Part shown: positions 8,641-17,849 of the stretch, one piece after another
How positions within the stretch are numbered: the stretch's first letter is position 1
How the letters are laid out: the number at the start of each line of letters is the position of its first letter
Assembly (NCBI GenBank): GCA_963743705.1
Contig: CAVUQS010000020.1
Location: 62,001 to 126,000, forward strand
Source: PALSA-243 sp963743705
GTDB lineage: Bacteria > Acidobacteriota > Terriglobia > Bryobacterales > Bryobacteraceae
Length of the DNA: 64,000 nt
Direction: 5' to 3'
Notes under the pieces: generated by a model
What the model was told of the DNA's origin: nothing
Seen by the model: the letters and a program-made list of their open reading frames with translations, nothing else
Databases searched by the model: none
Program-made: the position numbers and the translations under genes

Positions 8641-9789
8641 ATGATTGCAAGTGTGCATTTTTCGGGGCGCTTTCATTGGGATGCGAAGCCTAACCGGTTG
8701 ACGGAGCTGCTGGCGAAGAAGCGGGCACAGGGCGCCCGGCTGCTCGATTTAACGCAATCGAATCCTACACTTGCAGGCTTGCGCTATCCGTTGGATGTCG
8801 TACGCGCCTTCGAGGATTCAACAATGCTGGCGTATGAGCCCTCGCCGCGCGGGTCTTTGGCGGCGCGCGAGGCGGTGGCGGAGTACTACGCTGCGAGAGG
8901 ACACGATGTCTCGCCCGAGCGCATTCTGCTCACGGCGAGCACGAGTGAGGCGTACAGCTACTTATTTAAGCTGCTGGCGAATCCGGGCGACGCGGTGGCG
9001 GTTCCGCGGCCGTCATATCCGCTGTTCGAATATCTGGCGGCGATGGAATCGCTGCGCGTGATGCATTACCCACTGCGGTACGACGGCGCGTGGTCGATGG
9101 CGCTCGACGAAATTCCGGCGGACGTGCGGGCGCTGGCGCTGGTGAATCCGAACAACCCGACGGGATCGTTCGTGAAGCGCGGCGAAATGGAGAGACTGGC
9201 GCGGATGGGAATTCCGCTGATTTCGGACGAGGTGTTTTCCGATTACGCGTTCGCGGCGGACGCGGAGCGCGTGACTTCGCTGGTGGACGTGGAAGAGTGC
9301 CTCGCTTTTTCGATGAGCGGCCTTTCGAAGGCGGCCGGTCTGCCACAAATGAAGCTGGGGTGGATCGTGGCGAGCGGTCCGAAAGCGTTGCGCGAGGAGG
9401 CGATGGAGAAGTTGGAGTGGATCGCCGATACGTATCTTTCGGTGGGCGCGCCGGTGCAATGCGCGGCGCCGGCGTTGCTGCGCGTGGGCGAAGAGATGCA
9501 GCGGCAAATTCGCGAGCGCACGAAGGAGAACTTGCAGTTTGCGCGCGCGGCGGTGCGAGGGACGGCGGCGAGCGTCCTGGAGGTAGAGGCCGGTTGGTAT
9601 GCGACGCTGCGCATGCCGCGGGTGCGCAGCGAGGAAGAGTACGCGCTGGAGTTGTTGGAGAGGTGCGACGTACTATTGCAGCCGGGGTATTTCTACGATT
9701 TCGAGAACGAGGCGTTCCTGGTGGTGAGCTTGTTGACGGAGGAGCGCGTCTTTCGAGAGGGCATGGAGCGGATCAAGAGTTTGGTTTGA
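8641..9789 (+). CDS. Pyridoxal-phosphate-dependent aminotransferase, class I/II
   Basis: Cytosolic fold-type I aminotransferase of 382 residues. The substrate-binding start 'LLDLTQSNPTLAGLRYP', the 'SPRGSLAAREAVAEYYAARG' segment, the 'LVNPNNPTGSFV' motif and 'DEVFSDYAF' are all in order. The Schiff-base lysine is probably K230 in 'SMSGLSKAAGLPQMKLGW', and a C-terminal arginine for carboxylate binding is likely. Amino-donor specificity cannot be told. It is divergent from tetR and convergent with the dehydratase-like gene, so it is transcribed alone. Confidence 0.9.
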   Translation: MIASVHFSGRFHWDAKPNRLTELLAKKRAQGARLLDLTQSNPTLAGLRYPLDVVRAFEDSTMLAYEPSPRGSLAAREAVAEYYAARGHDVSPERILLTASTSEAYSYLFKLLANPGDAVAVPRPSYPLFEYLAAMESLRVMHYPLRYDGAWSMALDEIPADVRALALVNPNNPTGSFVKRGEMERLARMGIPLISDEVFSDYAFAADAERVTSLVDVEECLAFSMSGLSKAAGLPQMKLGWIVASGPKALREEAMEKLEWIADTYLSVGAPVQCAAPALLRVGEEMQRQIRERTKENLQFARAAVRGTAASVLEVEAGWYATLRMPRVRSEEEYALELLERCDVLLQPGYFYDFENEAFLVVSLLTEERVFREGMERIKSLV

Positions 9790-9795
9790 GATGGG

Positions 9796-10740
9796 TTAGT
9801 CTGCAGCGGCGGTGAGCTGGGCGAATTTGTCGAGGTCGATGTTGCCGCCCGAGACGATAGCAGCGACTTTGCCGGATCCGGCTCGGCCGGAAAGGGCGGC
9901 GGCGATGGCGCACGCGGACGCGCCTTCGGCGATGACGCGGTTGCGTTCGGCGGCGAGTTTCATGGCGCGGGCGGCTTCTTCGAGCGTGACGACGAGCGAT
10001 CCATCGAGCAGGCGGCGGGCATGCTCGAACATGTTGGCGAAGACCATTTTGCTGCCGATGCCATCGACGAAGGACGGCTTGTAATCCACGGTGCGCGGCT
10101 CGCCGGCGGCGAGCGAAGCTGCCAGGGGCGCGGCGGTCTCGATTTCGGCGGCGTAAATACGAATGTGCGGGGCGCGGGCGCGAAGAATCGCGGCGACGCC
10201 GCACGAGAGTCCGCCGCCTCCCCAGGGGATGACGACGGCGTCGAGGTCGGGGAGGTCTTCGAGCAGTTCGAGGGCGATGGTGCCATTGCCGGCCATGACG
10301 TCGAGGTCGTCGAATGCATGGATGAACGTGGCGTCAACGCCCGGGAAGGCGCGGGTTTCGAAGGTGCGCCACCATTCGGCGAACGGGACCTGGATGACGC
10401 GGCCGCCGAGTCGTTCCACCGCGCGGATCTTGGTGGCGGGAGCGGTGTCAGGCGTGACAACGGTGGCGGGGACGCCGATGCGGCGCGCACAGAAGGCCAC
10501 GCCTTGCGCCATATTGCCGGCCGACGCGGTGAGAACGCCGCGCGCAAGTTTCTCAGGCGGCGTGAGCGCCATGACGTTGGCCGCGCCGCGGATTTTGAAG
10601 GACCCGATGGGCTGCAGGTTTTCGAGCTTGAGATAGATTTCGGCGGGGGCATCGGCGTAGCAGCGCACAAGCGGGGTGCGAAGAGCGACTCCGGCAATGT
10701 TGCGGCGGGCTTCTTCGGCGCCCGGGACGGTAATGGGCAT
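9796..10740 (-). CDS. Threonine/serine dehydratase-like PLP enzyme
   Basis: Fold-type II pyridoxal-phosphate enzyme related to threonine ammonia-lyase and serine racemase. From the chosen ATG at 10740 it has 314 residues. The PLP lysine is K49 in 'QPIGSFKIRGA'. The phosphate loop is 'PWGGGGLSCG'. It lacks the C-terminal ACT-like regulatory domain of biosynthetic IlvA, so a catabolic dehydratase or a racemase is more likely. An in-frame ATG at 10764 would add eight residues ('MLPRYGRT') that do not look like the family. It is convergent with the aminotransferase with only a short gap. Confidence 0.88.
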   Translation of the reverse strand: MPITVPGAEEARRNIAGVALRTPLVRCYADAPAEIYLKLENLQPIGSFKIRGAANVMALTPPEKLARGVLTASAGNMAQGVAFCARRIGVPATVVTPDTAPATKIRAVERLGGRVIQVPFAEWWRTFETRAFPGVDATFIHAFDDLDVMAGNGTIALELLEDLPDLDAVVIPWGGGGLSCGVAAILRARAPHIRIYAAEIETAAPLAASLAAGEPRTVDYKPSFVDGIGSKMVFANMFEHARRLLDGSLVVTLEEAARAMKLAAERNRVIAEGASACAIAAALSGRAGSGKVAAIVSGGNIDLDKFAQLTAAAD

Positions 10741-10770
10741 GGTTCTACCGTACCGCGGCAGCAATCAGGT

Positions 10771-11427
10771 TCAAGGGCGCGTTCTCGGCATCCGCTCGCG
10801 GAAGTAGTCTTTCCAGCTCTCAGGCAGCGCCGCGATCTGAAGCGCGCGCTGGAGCGTGGCCACATCGGAATCGTTGTAGCGCTTTGCTGCGTACAGACGG
10901 GTGATCTCCGAGACCGGCACGCCGCTGGGGTCGCGGTCGATTGCCTTGATCTCGTCGCCGCTGGCGACTTTTCCCTCGTGCGCGACCGCGAGGTAGAATC
11001 CCGTGCGCCGGCTGGCGAAGAATCGCTTCACCATGTCGTCGGATTGGAATCGCACGTTGAGTTTGTAGCAAGGGAGGCGGGGCTGGGTCACATATACTTC
11101 CGCGGACCCGATGGCGAACCGGTCGCCAAGATAGACCGACTCTTCCAGCAAACCGTCGACCGTTAAGTTCTCGCCGAAGACGCCCATCGGCAACTCATGG
11201 CCGGGGAGTTCGCCCTTCCAATATTCGTAGTGCACGAGCGGGTAACAATAGACCGCTTTGTATGCGCCGCCATGTACGGTGAGATCGGCCTGGCGGTCGC
11301 CATCCAGGTTGAGCTTGCGCAAAGTGATGCGGCCGGCGACGGGTTGCTTGTAGATCGCGGTCTCGGTTTGCCCGCCGCCCCAAGTAACGACGCGCGGGAG
11401 ACCAACGTTCAGTGAGACGACGTTCAT
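10771..11427 (-). CDS. MOSC domain-containing protein, YiiM-like
   Basis: A 218-residue protein of the MOSC beta-barrel family, whose members handle sulfur or molybdenum cofactor chemistry; YiiM-type proteins act in detoxifying N-hydroxylated compounds. Recognisable pieces are 'VVSLNVGLPRVVTWGG', 'LDGDRQADLTVHGGAYKAVY', 'MGVFGENLTVDGL' and 'VTQPRLPCYKLNVRF', which contains the conserved cysteine of the domain. The ATG at 11427 gives the normal N-terminus; a longer frame to 11562 overlaps the end of the next gene and is rejected. The gene probably follows the CpaF-type gene and precedes the dehydratase on the same strand. Its actual substrate is unknown. Confidence 0.88.
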   Translation of the reverse strand: MNVVSLNVGLPRVVTWGGGQTETAIYKQPVAGRITLRKLNLDGDRQADLTVHGGAYKAVYCYPLVHYEYWKGELPGHELPMGVFGENLTVDGLLEESVYLGDRFAIGSAEVYVTQPRLPCYKLNVRFQSDDMVKRFFASRRTGFYLAVAHEGKVASGDEIKAIDRDPSGVPVSEITRLYAAKRYNDSDVATLQRALQIAALPESWKDYFRERMPRTRP

Positions 11428-11509
11428 AGGGCGGACTGATGGCAGTATAGCCGGGTCGGGGAAACGGTGAAGTGTAATTGCGTCCAGAGTTGGCCGGCGG
11501 CCAACCCGG

Positions 11510-12871
11510 TCAGGTGATGTCGACGACGGTTTGGAACATTTGCGTTGGGAGGTTGATGCCACAGGTTTTCAGGCGATCGTAGAATTTCGGACGAACGCCG
11601 GTGGCGCGAAAACGGCCGGTCACCTTGCCGGATTCCGCAACGCCGGTCTTCTCGAAAAGGAAGATATCCTGCAGCGTGATGATGTCCTGTTCCATGCCCA
11701 CCACTTCGGTTACGTGAGTCAGCCGGCGCGTGCCGTCGGTGAAGCGCGAAGTCTGGATGAATAGATCTACGGCCGAAGCAATTTGCGTGCGAATGGACCG
11801 GATGCCCATGTTGGCGTTCGCCATGCCGACCATCACTTCCAGGCGGCCGAGTCCATCGCGGGGTGTATTAGCGTGCAACGTGGTAAGCGATCCATCATGG
11901 CCGGTATTCATGGCCTGTAACATGTCGAGCGCTTCCTCCGAACGCACTTCGCCGACGATGATGCGGTCGGGACGCATACGCAGGGAGTTGATGACAAGCT
12001 GACGGATAGTGATCGCGCCGGTGCCTTCCACATTAGGCGGGCGGGTTTCCATGCGCGCCACGTGCGTCTGTTGCAACTTCAATTCGGCAGCGTCTTCGAT
12101 AGTTACGATGCGCTCGTCTTCGGGAATGTAGGAGGAGACCGCATTTAGCAATGTCGTCTTACCGGAACCCGTGCCGCCGCAGATCAGGATGTTCAGGCGC
12201 GCCTTGACGCACGCTTTTATCAGGTCGAGCATGCCCTGGGTCATCGCCAGATTGGCGACCAGGTCTTCGCCCCGCATCGCGTGGCGGCCGAAGCGGCGGA
12301 TGGAAAGCAGGGGACCGTCCACTGCGACAGGAGGGATGACCGCGTTCACGCGCGAACCGTCGGGCAGGCGAGCGTCCACCATGGGCGAAGATTCGTCGAC
12401 GCGGCGGCCGACTCGCGATACGATTTTTTCAATGATGCGGAGCAGGTGATTGTTGTCTTTGAATTCCACCGGAGTGCGGTATAACTTTCCGCCGCGCTCC
12501 ACATAGACGAGATAGGGCGTAGTTACCAGGATGTCCGATACGGACGGGTCCTGCAATAGCGGCTCAAGAGGCCCGAGACCGAAGACTTCGTCGAGGATCT
12601 CCTCAATGAAACGGTCTTTTTCCACCAGACTGAGGGGCGTCTTCTCTTCGTCGACGAGTTTGGCGACGGCGGTGCGCACCTCAGCGCGGACCCGCTCGCC
12701 GGCCATAGAGGACAGCGTCTCCAGATTGATCCGGTCTAAGAGCTTTCTGTGTAACGTGAATTTCAAATTCTGGAATGCAGGAGTGGATGCGTCGCCGCCA
12801 AAGGCGTTATTCAGGGAACCCGCTTGCGCGATCTCGCCCGGTCTGATCGCTGGTTCCGACACGGATATCAT
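11510..12871 (-). CDS. CpaF/TadA-family secretion ATPase
   Basis: Hexameric ATPase of type IV/Tad pilus and type II-like secretion, 453 residues from the ATG at 12871, which has an AAGGAAA box upstream. Walker A is 'CGGTGSGKTTLLNAV' (about 231-245), the Asp box is 'EDERIVTIEDAAELKLQQTH', Walker B is 'RIIVGEVRSEEALDML' and the His box is 'GHDGSLTTLHANTPRDGLGR'. The N-terminal domain with 'EEILDEVFGLGPLEPLLQDP' is also typical of CpaF. No other Tad component (TadB, TadC, RcpA, pilin) lies nearby, so it either serves a pilus encoded elsewhere or is an orphan paralogue. Confidence 0.93.
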   Translation of the reverse strand: MISVSEPAIRPGEIAQAGSLNNAFGGDASTPAFQNLKFTLHRKLLDRINLETLSSMAGERVRAEVRTAVAKLVDEEKTPLSLVEKDRFIEEILDEVFGLGPLEPLLQDPSVSDILVTTPYLVYVERGGKLYRTPVEFKDNNHLLRIIEKIVSRVGRRVDESSPMVDARLPDGSRVNAVIPPVAVDGPLLSIRRFGRHAMRGEDLVANLAMTQGMLDLIKACVKARLNILICGGTGSGKTTLLNAVSSYIPEDERIVTIEDAAELKLQQTHVARMETRPPNVEGTGAITIRQLVINSLRMRPDRIIVGEVRSEEALDMLQAMNTGHDGSLTTLHANTPRDGLGRLEVMVGMANANMGIRSIRTQIASAVDLFIQTSRFTDGTRRLTHVTEVVGMEQDIITLQDIFLFEKTGVAESGKVTGRFRATGVRPKFYDRLKTCGINLPTQMFQTVVDIT

Positions 12872-13345
12872 CGTTTGATTTCCTTTATTTCCGACGGCGC
12901 GGCGCTGTCTGAAGAGGGTTATTTGCTTGCGGCTGAGCCTGCGGCCCTCCGCCTGAGCGCGCTGGAGAGTGGGGGGGTACAGCTGGGCGTCCGATCCGAC
13001 GCCTTTCCGGGACACTCCAACCGTAAGCTGCGCGATGGGTACGGCGCAAGTCTACTTCGGAGAACAGTGTGGCTAATAGCCGAGGCTTGCGAACGCAGAG
13101 TCAGGCTGGGGCCGACGATCGAGATAGCCGACGCAAAAGGTCATCTCCAATGGGTGCCCCGGCCCGCGCCACGGGGGTTATTAGCTATGCGCTGACCATC
13201 GTTAATGGGCTCTCAGTACGGTTAGAGAGGGCTTTCGGTACCTCTGGTTATTGGAGCGAGGAAAACGCGATGCTACTATCCTGCCAGCGGGGTCGAATTG
13301 GAGTACACAGATCGTTCGATTCCGGAAAGGTTTTACCTGGCTTCC
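12872..13345. other. Intergenic region of about 470 bases, nothing recognised
   Basis: This gap separates the divergent CpaF-type and PEP-CTERM genes. Short open frames cross it but none starts with a ribosome binding site or resembles a protein family. It probably holds the promoters of both genes. I looked for a tRNA and for a c-di-GMP riboswitch and could not support either. Confidence 0.5.
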
Positions 13346-14035
13346 ATGCAAAAATCTCGCTGCTTATTGCAACTATCAATCCTCTGCTCTTCGGTCGTCT
13401 TGACCGCTCACGCGGATATCGTGACGACTAACTTATTGACGAATCCCGGCGCGGAAACGGGAAGTATCTCGGGCTGGACCGTGGGCGGCACGTCGAATCC
13501 AAGCGTGGATAACGGCTCCTTCGATACCGGAATCAACCCGCATAGCGGATCGTTCGATTTCTATGGCCACACGGGCGCGACGGGAACGCTCTCGCAGATC
13601 GTCTCGCTGATCGGAAACCAAGGCATCACCGCGGCCGAAATCAATACGGGCGATTTGTCCGCTTCGGTTTCCTTCTGGGAGCAGGGACTCAATCAGGCGA
13701 CCACGAGCGACGATGCGCGGATTATGTTGGAATTTCTGGGCGTGGGAAATACGGATCTCGGAATCGTCTCCACGTCTTTCGTGGACTCTCATAACGGGAC
13801 GTGGAAGCAGGGAACAGGGAGTTTCCTCATTCCGACCGGGACCCAGAGCATCGAGTACACGATGGATTTTGTCCGCCACGTCGGCACCGACAACGACTCG
13901 TTCATCGACGACAACAGCCTGATCGTTTCGGGCCACGTCGATGGTTCGGCCGTGCCCGAGCCAACGTCGCTAGTGCTGCTGGCAAGCGGCGCCGCGATGG
14001 TGGGCTTCCTAATGTTTCGCCGTAAGAAGATCTGA
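13346..14035 (+). CDS. PEP-CTERM sorting domain protein
   Basis: Exported protein of 229 residues. The start at 13346 gives a signal peptide 'MQKSRCLLQLSILCSSVVLT' ending after 'AHA'. The body resembles a carbohydrate-binding-like beta-sandwich ('NLLTNPGAETGSISGWTVGG'), a common partner of PEP-CTERM tails. The C-terminus carries 'VPEPTSLVLLASGAAMVGFL' followed by 'MFRRKKI', a VPEP motif, hydrophobic helix and basic tail, which is the exosortase recognition signal. The enzyme itself (EpsH/XrtA) is not in the window. Likely fate: cleavage and attachment or release at the cell surface, often linked to exopolysaccharide. An upstream in-frame ATG at 13298 would bury the signal peptide and is rejected. 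Confidence 0.88.
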   Translation: MQKSRCLLQLSILCSSVVLTAHADIVTTNLLTNPGAETGSISGWTVGGTSNPSVDNGSFDTGINPHSGSFDFYGHTGATGTLSQIVSLIGNQGITAAEINTGDLSASVSFWEQGLNQATTSDDARIMLEFLGVGNTDLGIVSTSFVDSHNGTWKQGTGSFLIPTGTQSIEYTMDFVRHVGTDNDSFIDDNSLIVSGHVDGSAVPEPTSLVLLASGAAMVGFLMFRRKKI

Positions 14036-14086
14036 AATCCGGCGGCGACAGGGCAGCGAGGCAAGGCGGAGTAGTATAAGTACACG

Positions 14087-15757
14087 ATGCCTTTGACTCG
14101 TAGAGATGCCCTGCGGTGTGGAGCGGCAAGCGCGGCTCCGCTCCTGATGCCCGGATTGATATTTGGCCAAGACGAAAAGGATACCGTTGCGAAAACGACC
14201 GCGGGAAAGATCAGCGGCCGTGTGGAGAACGGTATCTTCGTCTATCGGGGCGTGCCCTATGGCATGGATACGGCGAAGACGCGGTTTGCCGCCCCGAAGC
14301 CCGCGGAGGCTTGGGACGGCGTCAAGGAATGCCTGACGTGGGGCCCGCGGACCATCCAGCCTTATACGCCGCCGACCGCACCGCGAAAAGCTCCGCCGAC
14401 CGCTCAGCAGAAACAGGCGCCGCGGCCGCGCAACACCTACCGCATGCCTCCCGATGAGGGCGGCGAAAGCGAAGACTGTCTGCACCTCAATGTCTGGACG
14501 CCCGCCCTGCGCGATGGTGGCAAACGGCCGGTGATGGTGTATTTTCACGGCGGCGGTTATACGTACGGCACTGTGAATAGCAAACTCTACGACGGGAACC
14601 GGTTGGCGCATCGCGGCAATGCGGTGGTAGTCACCGTGAACGGTCGACTGAATGCATTCGGCTTCCTATATCTCGCCGGGCTGGGTTCTGGATTTGAAGA
14701 TTCCGGCATGGCCGGGCAGTTGGACCTCGCGCTCTCGCTGCGCTGGATTCATGACAACATCACCGAATTCGGCGGCGACACAAGCTGCGTGATGATCTTC
14801 GGGCAATCGGGCGGGGGAGGGAAGTGCTCCACGCTGATGGCGATGCCGCCGGCGAAAGGGCTGCTCCATCGCGTGATTTGCATGAGCGGCCAGTTGATCG
14901 CCGGGACGCCGCCGGACCGGGCAACCGAACGCGCGCGGGCGGTGATCAAAGAGCTTGGGCTGCAGCCGGGAAAGATCGACGCCATACGGACGATGCCGGT
15001 TGAGCAAATCAAGGAAGCGGCGCGGGCAGGAGGCAATTATGGTCCGGTGACGGATGGGCGATCGCTGCCGCACAATCCTTTCTGGCCGGAGCCTGCGCCC
15101 ATTTCGCTCGACGTGCCGCTGATTTTGGGCAATACGCACGATGAGACGCGGTTCCTGGGCGGCGTGCCGGGAGTCGATCTGTTCGCGCTGGAGTGGGACG
15201 GCGTTGTGCCGGCGTTGAAGGCGAACGGCGCGTTTGTCCGCGAGTTCAACGCGGAAGATATGGTCGCCAAGTACAGGGAATGGCACCCGGACTATTTACC
15301 ACGCGACGTGTATTTCCAGATCACCACCGATACTCGCGTGTGGCGGGCGGAGCAGGTGGCGACGGAGAAGCGAGCCGGAAATCCGGAGAGCCAGAAGCGA
15401 ACGTGGGTGTATCAAATGGACTGGGGTTCGCCGGCCGCGGAGGGGCGCTACAAGGCGCCGCATACGATGGATCTTCCGTTCGGGTTCGACAACACGGCGA
15501 TCGCGACGGGAATGGTGGGCGACACGCCGGAGCAGCAAGCGCGCGCGCTGGCCATGGCGGATGCGGTGAGCGAAAGCTATATCGCTTTCGCGAAGACCGG
15601 CAATCCAAACAACAAGCACGTGCCGAAGTGGCCGACGTTTGACTTAGCGCATAGGGCGACTATGATCTTCGACGACAAAGTGCGGGTGGAGAACGATCCC
15701 CGGCAGCGGGAGCGGAAGTATATCGAGCAGACGCCTTACGCGCCCAACGCAGGGTAA
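14087..15757 (+). CDS. Type B carboxylesterase/lipase family protein
   Basis: Alpha/beta-hydrolase of 556 residues, exported. It starts 'MPLTRRDALRCGAASAAPLL', a Tat-like signal with twin arginine. Family marks are 'GRVENGIFVYRGVPYG', 'EDCLHLNVWTP', the oxyanion segment 'VMVYFHGGGYTYG' and the nucleophile loop 'IFGQSGGGGKCS' with S241. The loop reads GQSGG rather than the usual GESAGG, a variant seen in some family members. A C-terminal 'DLPFGFDNTA' histidine region is less clear (the usual 'EL.YVF'). It probably hydrolyses esters or related bonds in the periplasm or outside. A TATAAG box lies about ten bases upstream of the ATG. Confidence 0.88.
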   Translation: MPLTRRDALRCGAASAAPLLMPGLIFGQDEKDTVAKTTAGKISGRVENGIFVYRGVPYGMDTAKTRFAAPKPAEAWDGVKECLTWGPRTIQPYTPPTAPRKAPPTAQQKQAPRPRNTYRMPPDEGGESEDCLHLNVWTPALRDGGKRPVMVYFHGGGYTYGTVNSKLYDGNRLAHRGNAVVVTVNGRLNAFGFLYLAGLGSGFEDSGMAGQLDLALSLRWIHDNITEFGGDTSCVMIFGQSGGGGKCSTLMAMPPAKGLLHRVICMSGQLIAGTPPDRATERARAVIKELGLQPGKIDAIRTMPVEQIKEAARAGGNYGPVTDGRSLPHNPFWPEPAPISLDVPLILGNTHDETRFLGGVPGVDLFALEWDGVVPALKANGAFVREFNAEDMVAKYREWHPDYLPRDVYFQITTDTRVWRAEQVATEKRAGNPESQKRTWVYQMDWGSPAAEGRYKAPHTMDLPFGFDNTAIATGMVGDTPEQQARALAMADAVSESYIAFAKTGNPNNKHVPKWPTFDLAHRATMIFDDKVRVENDPRQRERKYIEQTPYAPNAG

Positions 15758-15774
15758 CGCTTCTTCCTGCGTTG
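15745..15774. terminator. Inverted repeat at the end of the esterase gene
   Basis: Nine-base perfect arms (CAACGCAGG and CCTGCGTTG) surround a 12-base loop that contains the esterase stop codon. Outer GCGC bases can extend the stem. It sits between two convergent genes and may act as a two-way terminator, but no T-run follows on the forward strand. Confidence 0.4.
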
Positions 15775-15794
15775 AGCGCTTCCGGCTTTAGTGA

Positions 15795-16172
15795 CTACTT
15801 AATCTTGAAATTCGGGGCCGTGCCTTCGCGGTGGGCCGAGTGGCAACCGCCGCAGGTTCCCTGAATTGCTTGCAGGTTGGCGGCCTTGTCTCCGGAACCG
15901 GAAGCGATCGCTTTGGCGGCGTCGCGGGCTGTTTCGGCAAACTTGACGGCGTCGTCGGCGTGACGGGCCTTCCAGAATGTAGCGACTTTTTCGAAAGTGT
16001 CGGCCAGTTTGGTTGCGTCCGCGGCAGCGGCGGCGTTATCGGGGGCCATCCGGATGGCGCGCATGGTCGGCTGGATCGACTTCATCCAATTCGCATACTC
16101 GGCATCGTCTTGGGGACTCGCCGAAACCGAAAAAACGAACAGGGCTGAGATTGCGAGAAGTGTTCTATACAT
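15795..16172 (-). CDS. Cytochrome c'-like protein
   Basis: Small periplasmic c-type cytochrome of 125 residues. It has a signal peptide 'MYRTLLAISALFVFSVSA', a helical body rich in alanine, and a single heme site 'CGGCH' (107-111) near the C-terminus. The C-terminal position of the CXXCH and the overall length suit the four-helix cytochrome c' family, whose members bind gases such as NO or carry electrons. The spacing of a possible methionine or missing axial ligand near 'YANWMKSIQPTMRAI' cannot settle the subtype. It is convergent with the esterase and stands alone. Confidence 0.85.
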   Translation of the reverse strand: MYRTLLAISALFVFSVSASPQDDAEYANWMKSIQPTMRAIRMAPDNAAAAADATKLADTFEKVATFWKARHADDAVKFAETARDAAKAIASGSGDKAANLQAIQGTCGGCHSAHREGTAPNFKIK

Positions 16173-16281
16173 GGACGGTAGTTTCCTTCAAGTCGAAAGA
16201 TGCGGGTCCATTCTTTCATAAATCCCGAAGTCTGTCCAATACTTCTTTCCTTCGCGCGTGCGGAGCAAAACTAACGCATTT

Positions 16282-17847
16282 TTACTGCCGGAGGCTGAAG
16301 TTAACGGTGATGGTCGTCACTACTTGCACGGGAGAGCCGTTTAAGAGCGTGGGCTCATAGGTCCATTGCTGCACGGCGTCGATGGCGGCTTGTGTCAGTT
16401 GCGGGTCGACTGAATTGAGCGCGGTGAGATGACTCAGGGTTCCTTGCTTGGAGACGATGGCTTCCAGCAAAACGGTCCCTTCCGTGCCGGCGGCCTGAGC
16501 GGAGGGCGGATAAACGGGCTGCACCATGTGTATGAGCTTGGTGGCCTGTACGCGCCCGCCGACCGCGATGGGGCCCGTGAGTGCGGACGAGCGCTGCATG
16601 GGGGCGGATTGACCCGTGCCCACGACGTCGATGGTTTCGCTGATGGAGCCGATCTCGAGGTTGAAGTTGGCTGTCGCCGTGGCGCCAGTGGTGAGGTCGA
16701 GGGCCGGGCGGCGATAGCGCGCGAAGCCGCGCGCGTTGACTTCGACATCATAGTGGCTAGCCGGGATGGAATCGAAATGATATTGGCCGGCGGCGTTGGC
16801 GCGCGCGATTTCCTGTCCTTTGCCGGTTAGATTCTTGAGGAGCACGGTGGCGTCGGGGATGATGGCGCCGCTGGGGTCGTAAACGCTTCCGGAAAGACTG
16901 ACTCGCGGGCCGCTATCCTGAGCGCGGAGCGCCGCGAAGGGAATGGCGCAGGCGACGAGCGCGACGAGCGTCGCCACGCAGGCTTTGCGGCTTACTGACT
17001 GGCGCTTGCGGTAGGGATCGAGAAGAGCGCGAATGCGCTGCTCGAGACCGGAGATTTCGGCCATGCCCATGGCGGATTGCGAAAGAGAACCTGCGAGCGC
17101 GACGAGGTGTTCCGCATAGGCGGATTGACCGGCGCCGGCGGTGACGACGGCATCGTCGCAGGAACGCTCCTGCTCTTGACGCAGGCGCGAGGCGGCGAGC
17201 CATGCCAGAGGATGGAACCAATAAGCGGCGCGAGCGAGTTGAGAGACAAGGCAGGCCAGCCAGTCGAAGCGGCGGATGTGAGTGAGTTCGTGAAGAAACA
17301 CGACGCTGCGGCGGGCGTCGCTCCAATCCTGCGATTGCGCGGGGAGAACGATCACGGGACGCAAGAGGCCGTAGCTGAAAGGGACTTCGGTTTCGGCGCC
17401 GCGGCGAAGATCGACGCCCCGGCGTAGACCGATGGAGGCGCTGATTTCGGCCAGCTTCGATTGCCATACCGGATCGCGCAGAACCGGCGCGCGGCGCAGG
17501 GAGAGGCGAATACGTAAGTGGCCGGCGGCGACGCGGACTAACACGATGACTGCGCCGCAAAGCCAGAGCGCAAAGAGCCAGCGCGCGGGACCGGGCGCGG
17601 GCGCCGTTTGCACAGGTTGCGGATCGATGGACACGATGGCGGCGTGCGGCGCCGGTATGGGCACGCTCCACGGGCGGATGGCAATAGACAGGACGGGGAT
17701 GGCGAGGACGGCCACGAGCGTGGCGATCCAGAGAAAGTAGCGGGCCGAGGCGGATGAGCGGCGGAGGGCCGCGGCGCCGAAGAATGCGGCGGCCAGAACG
17801 ATGGTGGCTTTGAGCGCGGTCAGGGAGAGAAAAGCTACGGGTTGCAT
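16282..17847 (-). CDS. M56 (BlaR1-like) metallopeptidase with TonB-like C-terminal domain
   Basis: Membrane protein of 521 residues. Several transmembrane helices (near 10-30, 37-58, 88-108, and about 295-310) surround an M56 protease domain with the zinc motif 'HELTH' at 186-190 and the downstream 'RQEQERSCDDAVV' glutamate region. The part after about 315 is periplasmic and has a carboxypeptidase-regulatory-like beta-sandwich ('GSVYDPSGAIIPDATVLLKN') and then a TonB C-terminal-like domain ('VYPPSAQAAGTEGTVLLEAI'). BlaR1/MecR1 proteins sense beta-lactams with a penicillin-binding domain in that place; here it is missing, so the signal is unknown. Its gene starts three bases after the blaI-like gene. 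By analogy it cleaves BlaI on stimulus. Confidence 0.88.
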   Translation of the reverse strand: MQPVAFLSLTALKATIVLAAAFFGAAALRRSSASARYFLWIATLVAVLAIPVLSIAIRPWSVPIPAPHAAIVSIDPQPVQTAPAPGPARWLFALWLCGAVIVLVRVAAGHLRIRLSLRRAPVLRDPVWQSKLAEISASIGLRRGVDLRRGAETEVPFSYGLLRPVIVLPAQSQDWSDARRSVVFLHELTHIRRFDWLACLVSQLARAAYWFHPLAWLAASRLRQEQERSCDDAVVTAGAGQSAYAEHLVALAGSLSQSAMGMAEISGLEQRIRALLDPYRKRQSVSRKACVATLVALVACAIPFAALRAQDSGPRVSLSGSVYDPSGAIIPDATVLLKNLTGKGQEIARANAAGQYHFDSIPASHYDVEVNARGFARYRRPALDLTTGATATANFNLEIGSISETIDVVGTGQSAPMQRSSALTGPIAVGGRVQATKLIHMVQPVYPPSAQAAGTEGTVLLEAIVSKQGTLSHLTALNSVDPQLTQAAIDAVQQWTYEPTLLNGSPVQVVTTITVNFSLRQ

Positions 17848-17849
17848 GA

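Noticed and set aside
12872..13345. Possible c-di-GMP riboswitch or small gene before the PEP-CTERM gene
   Set aside because: I could not find the conserved core of a GEMM-type riboswitch, and the short frames have no start signals.
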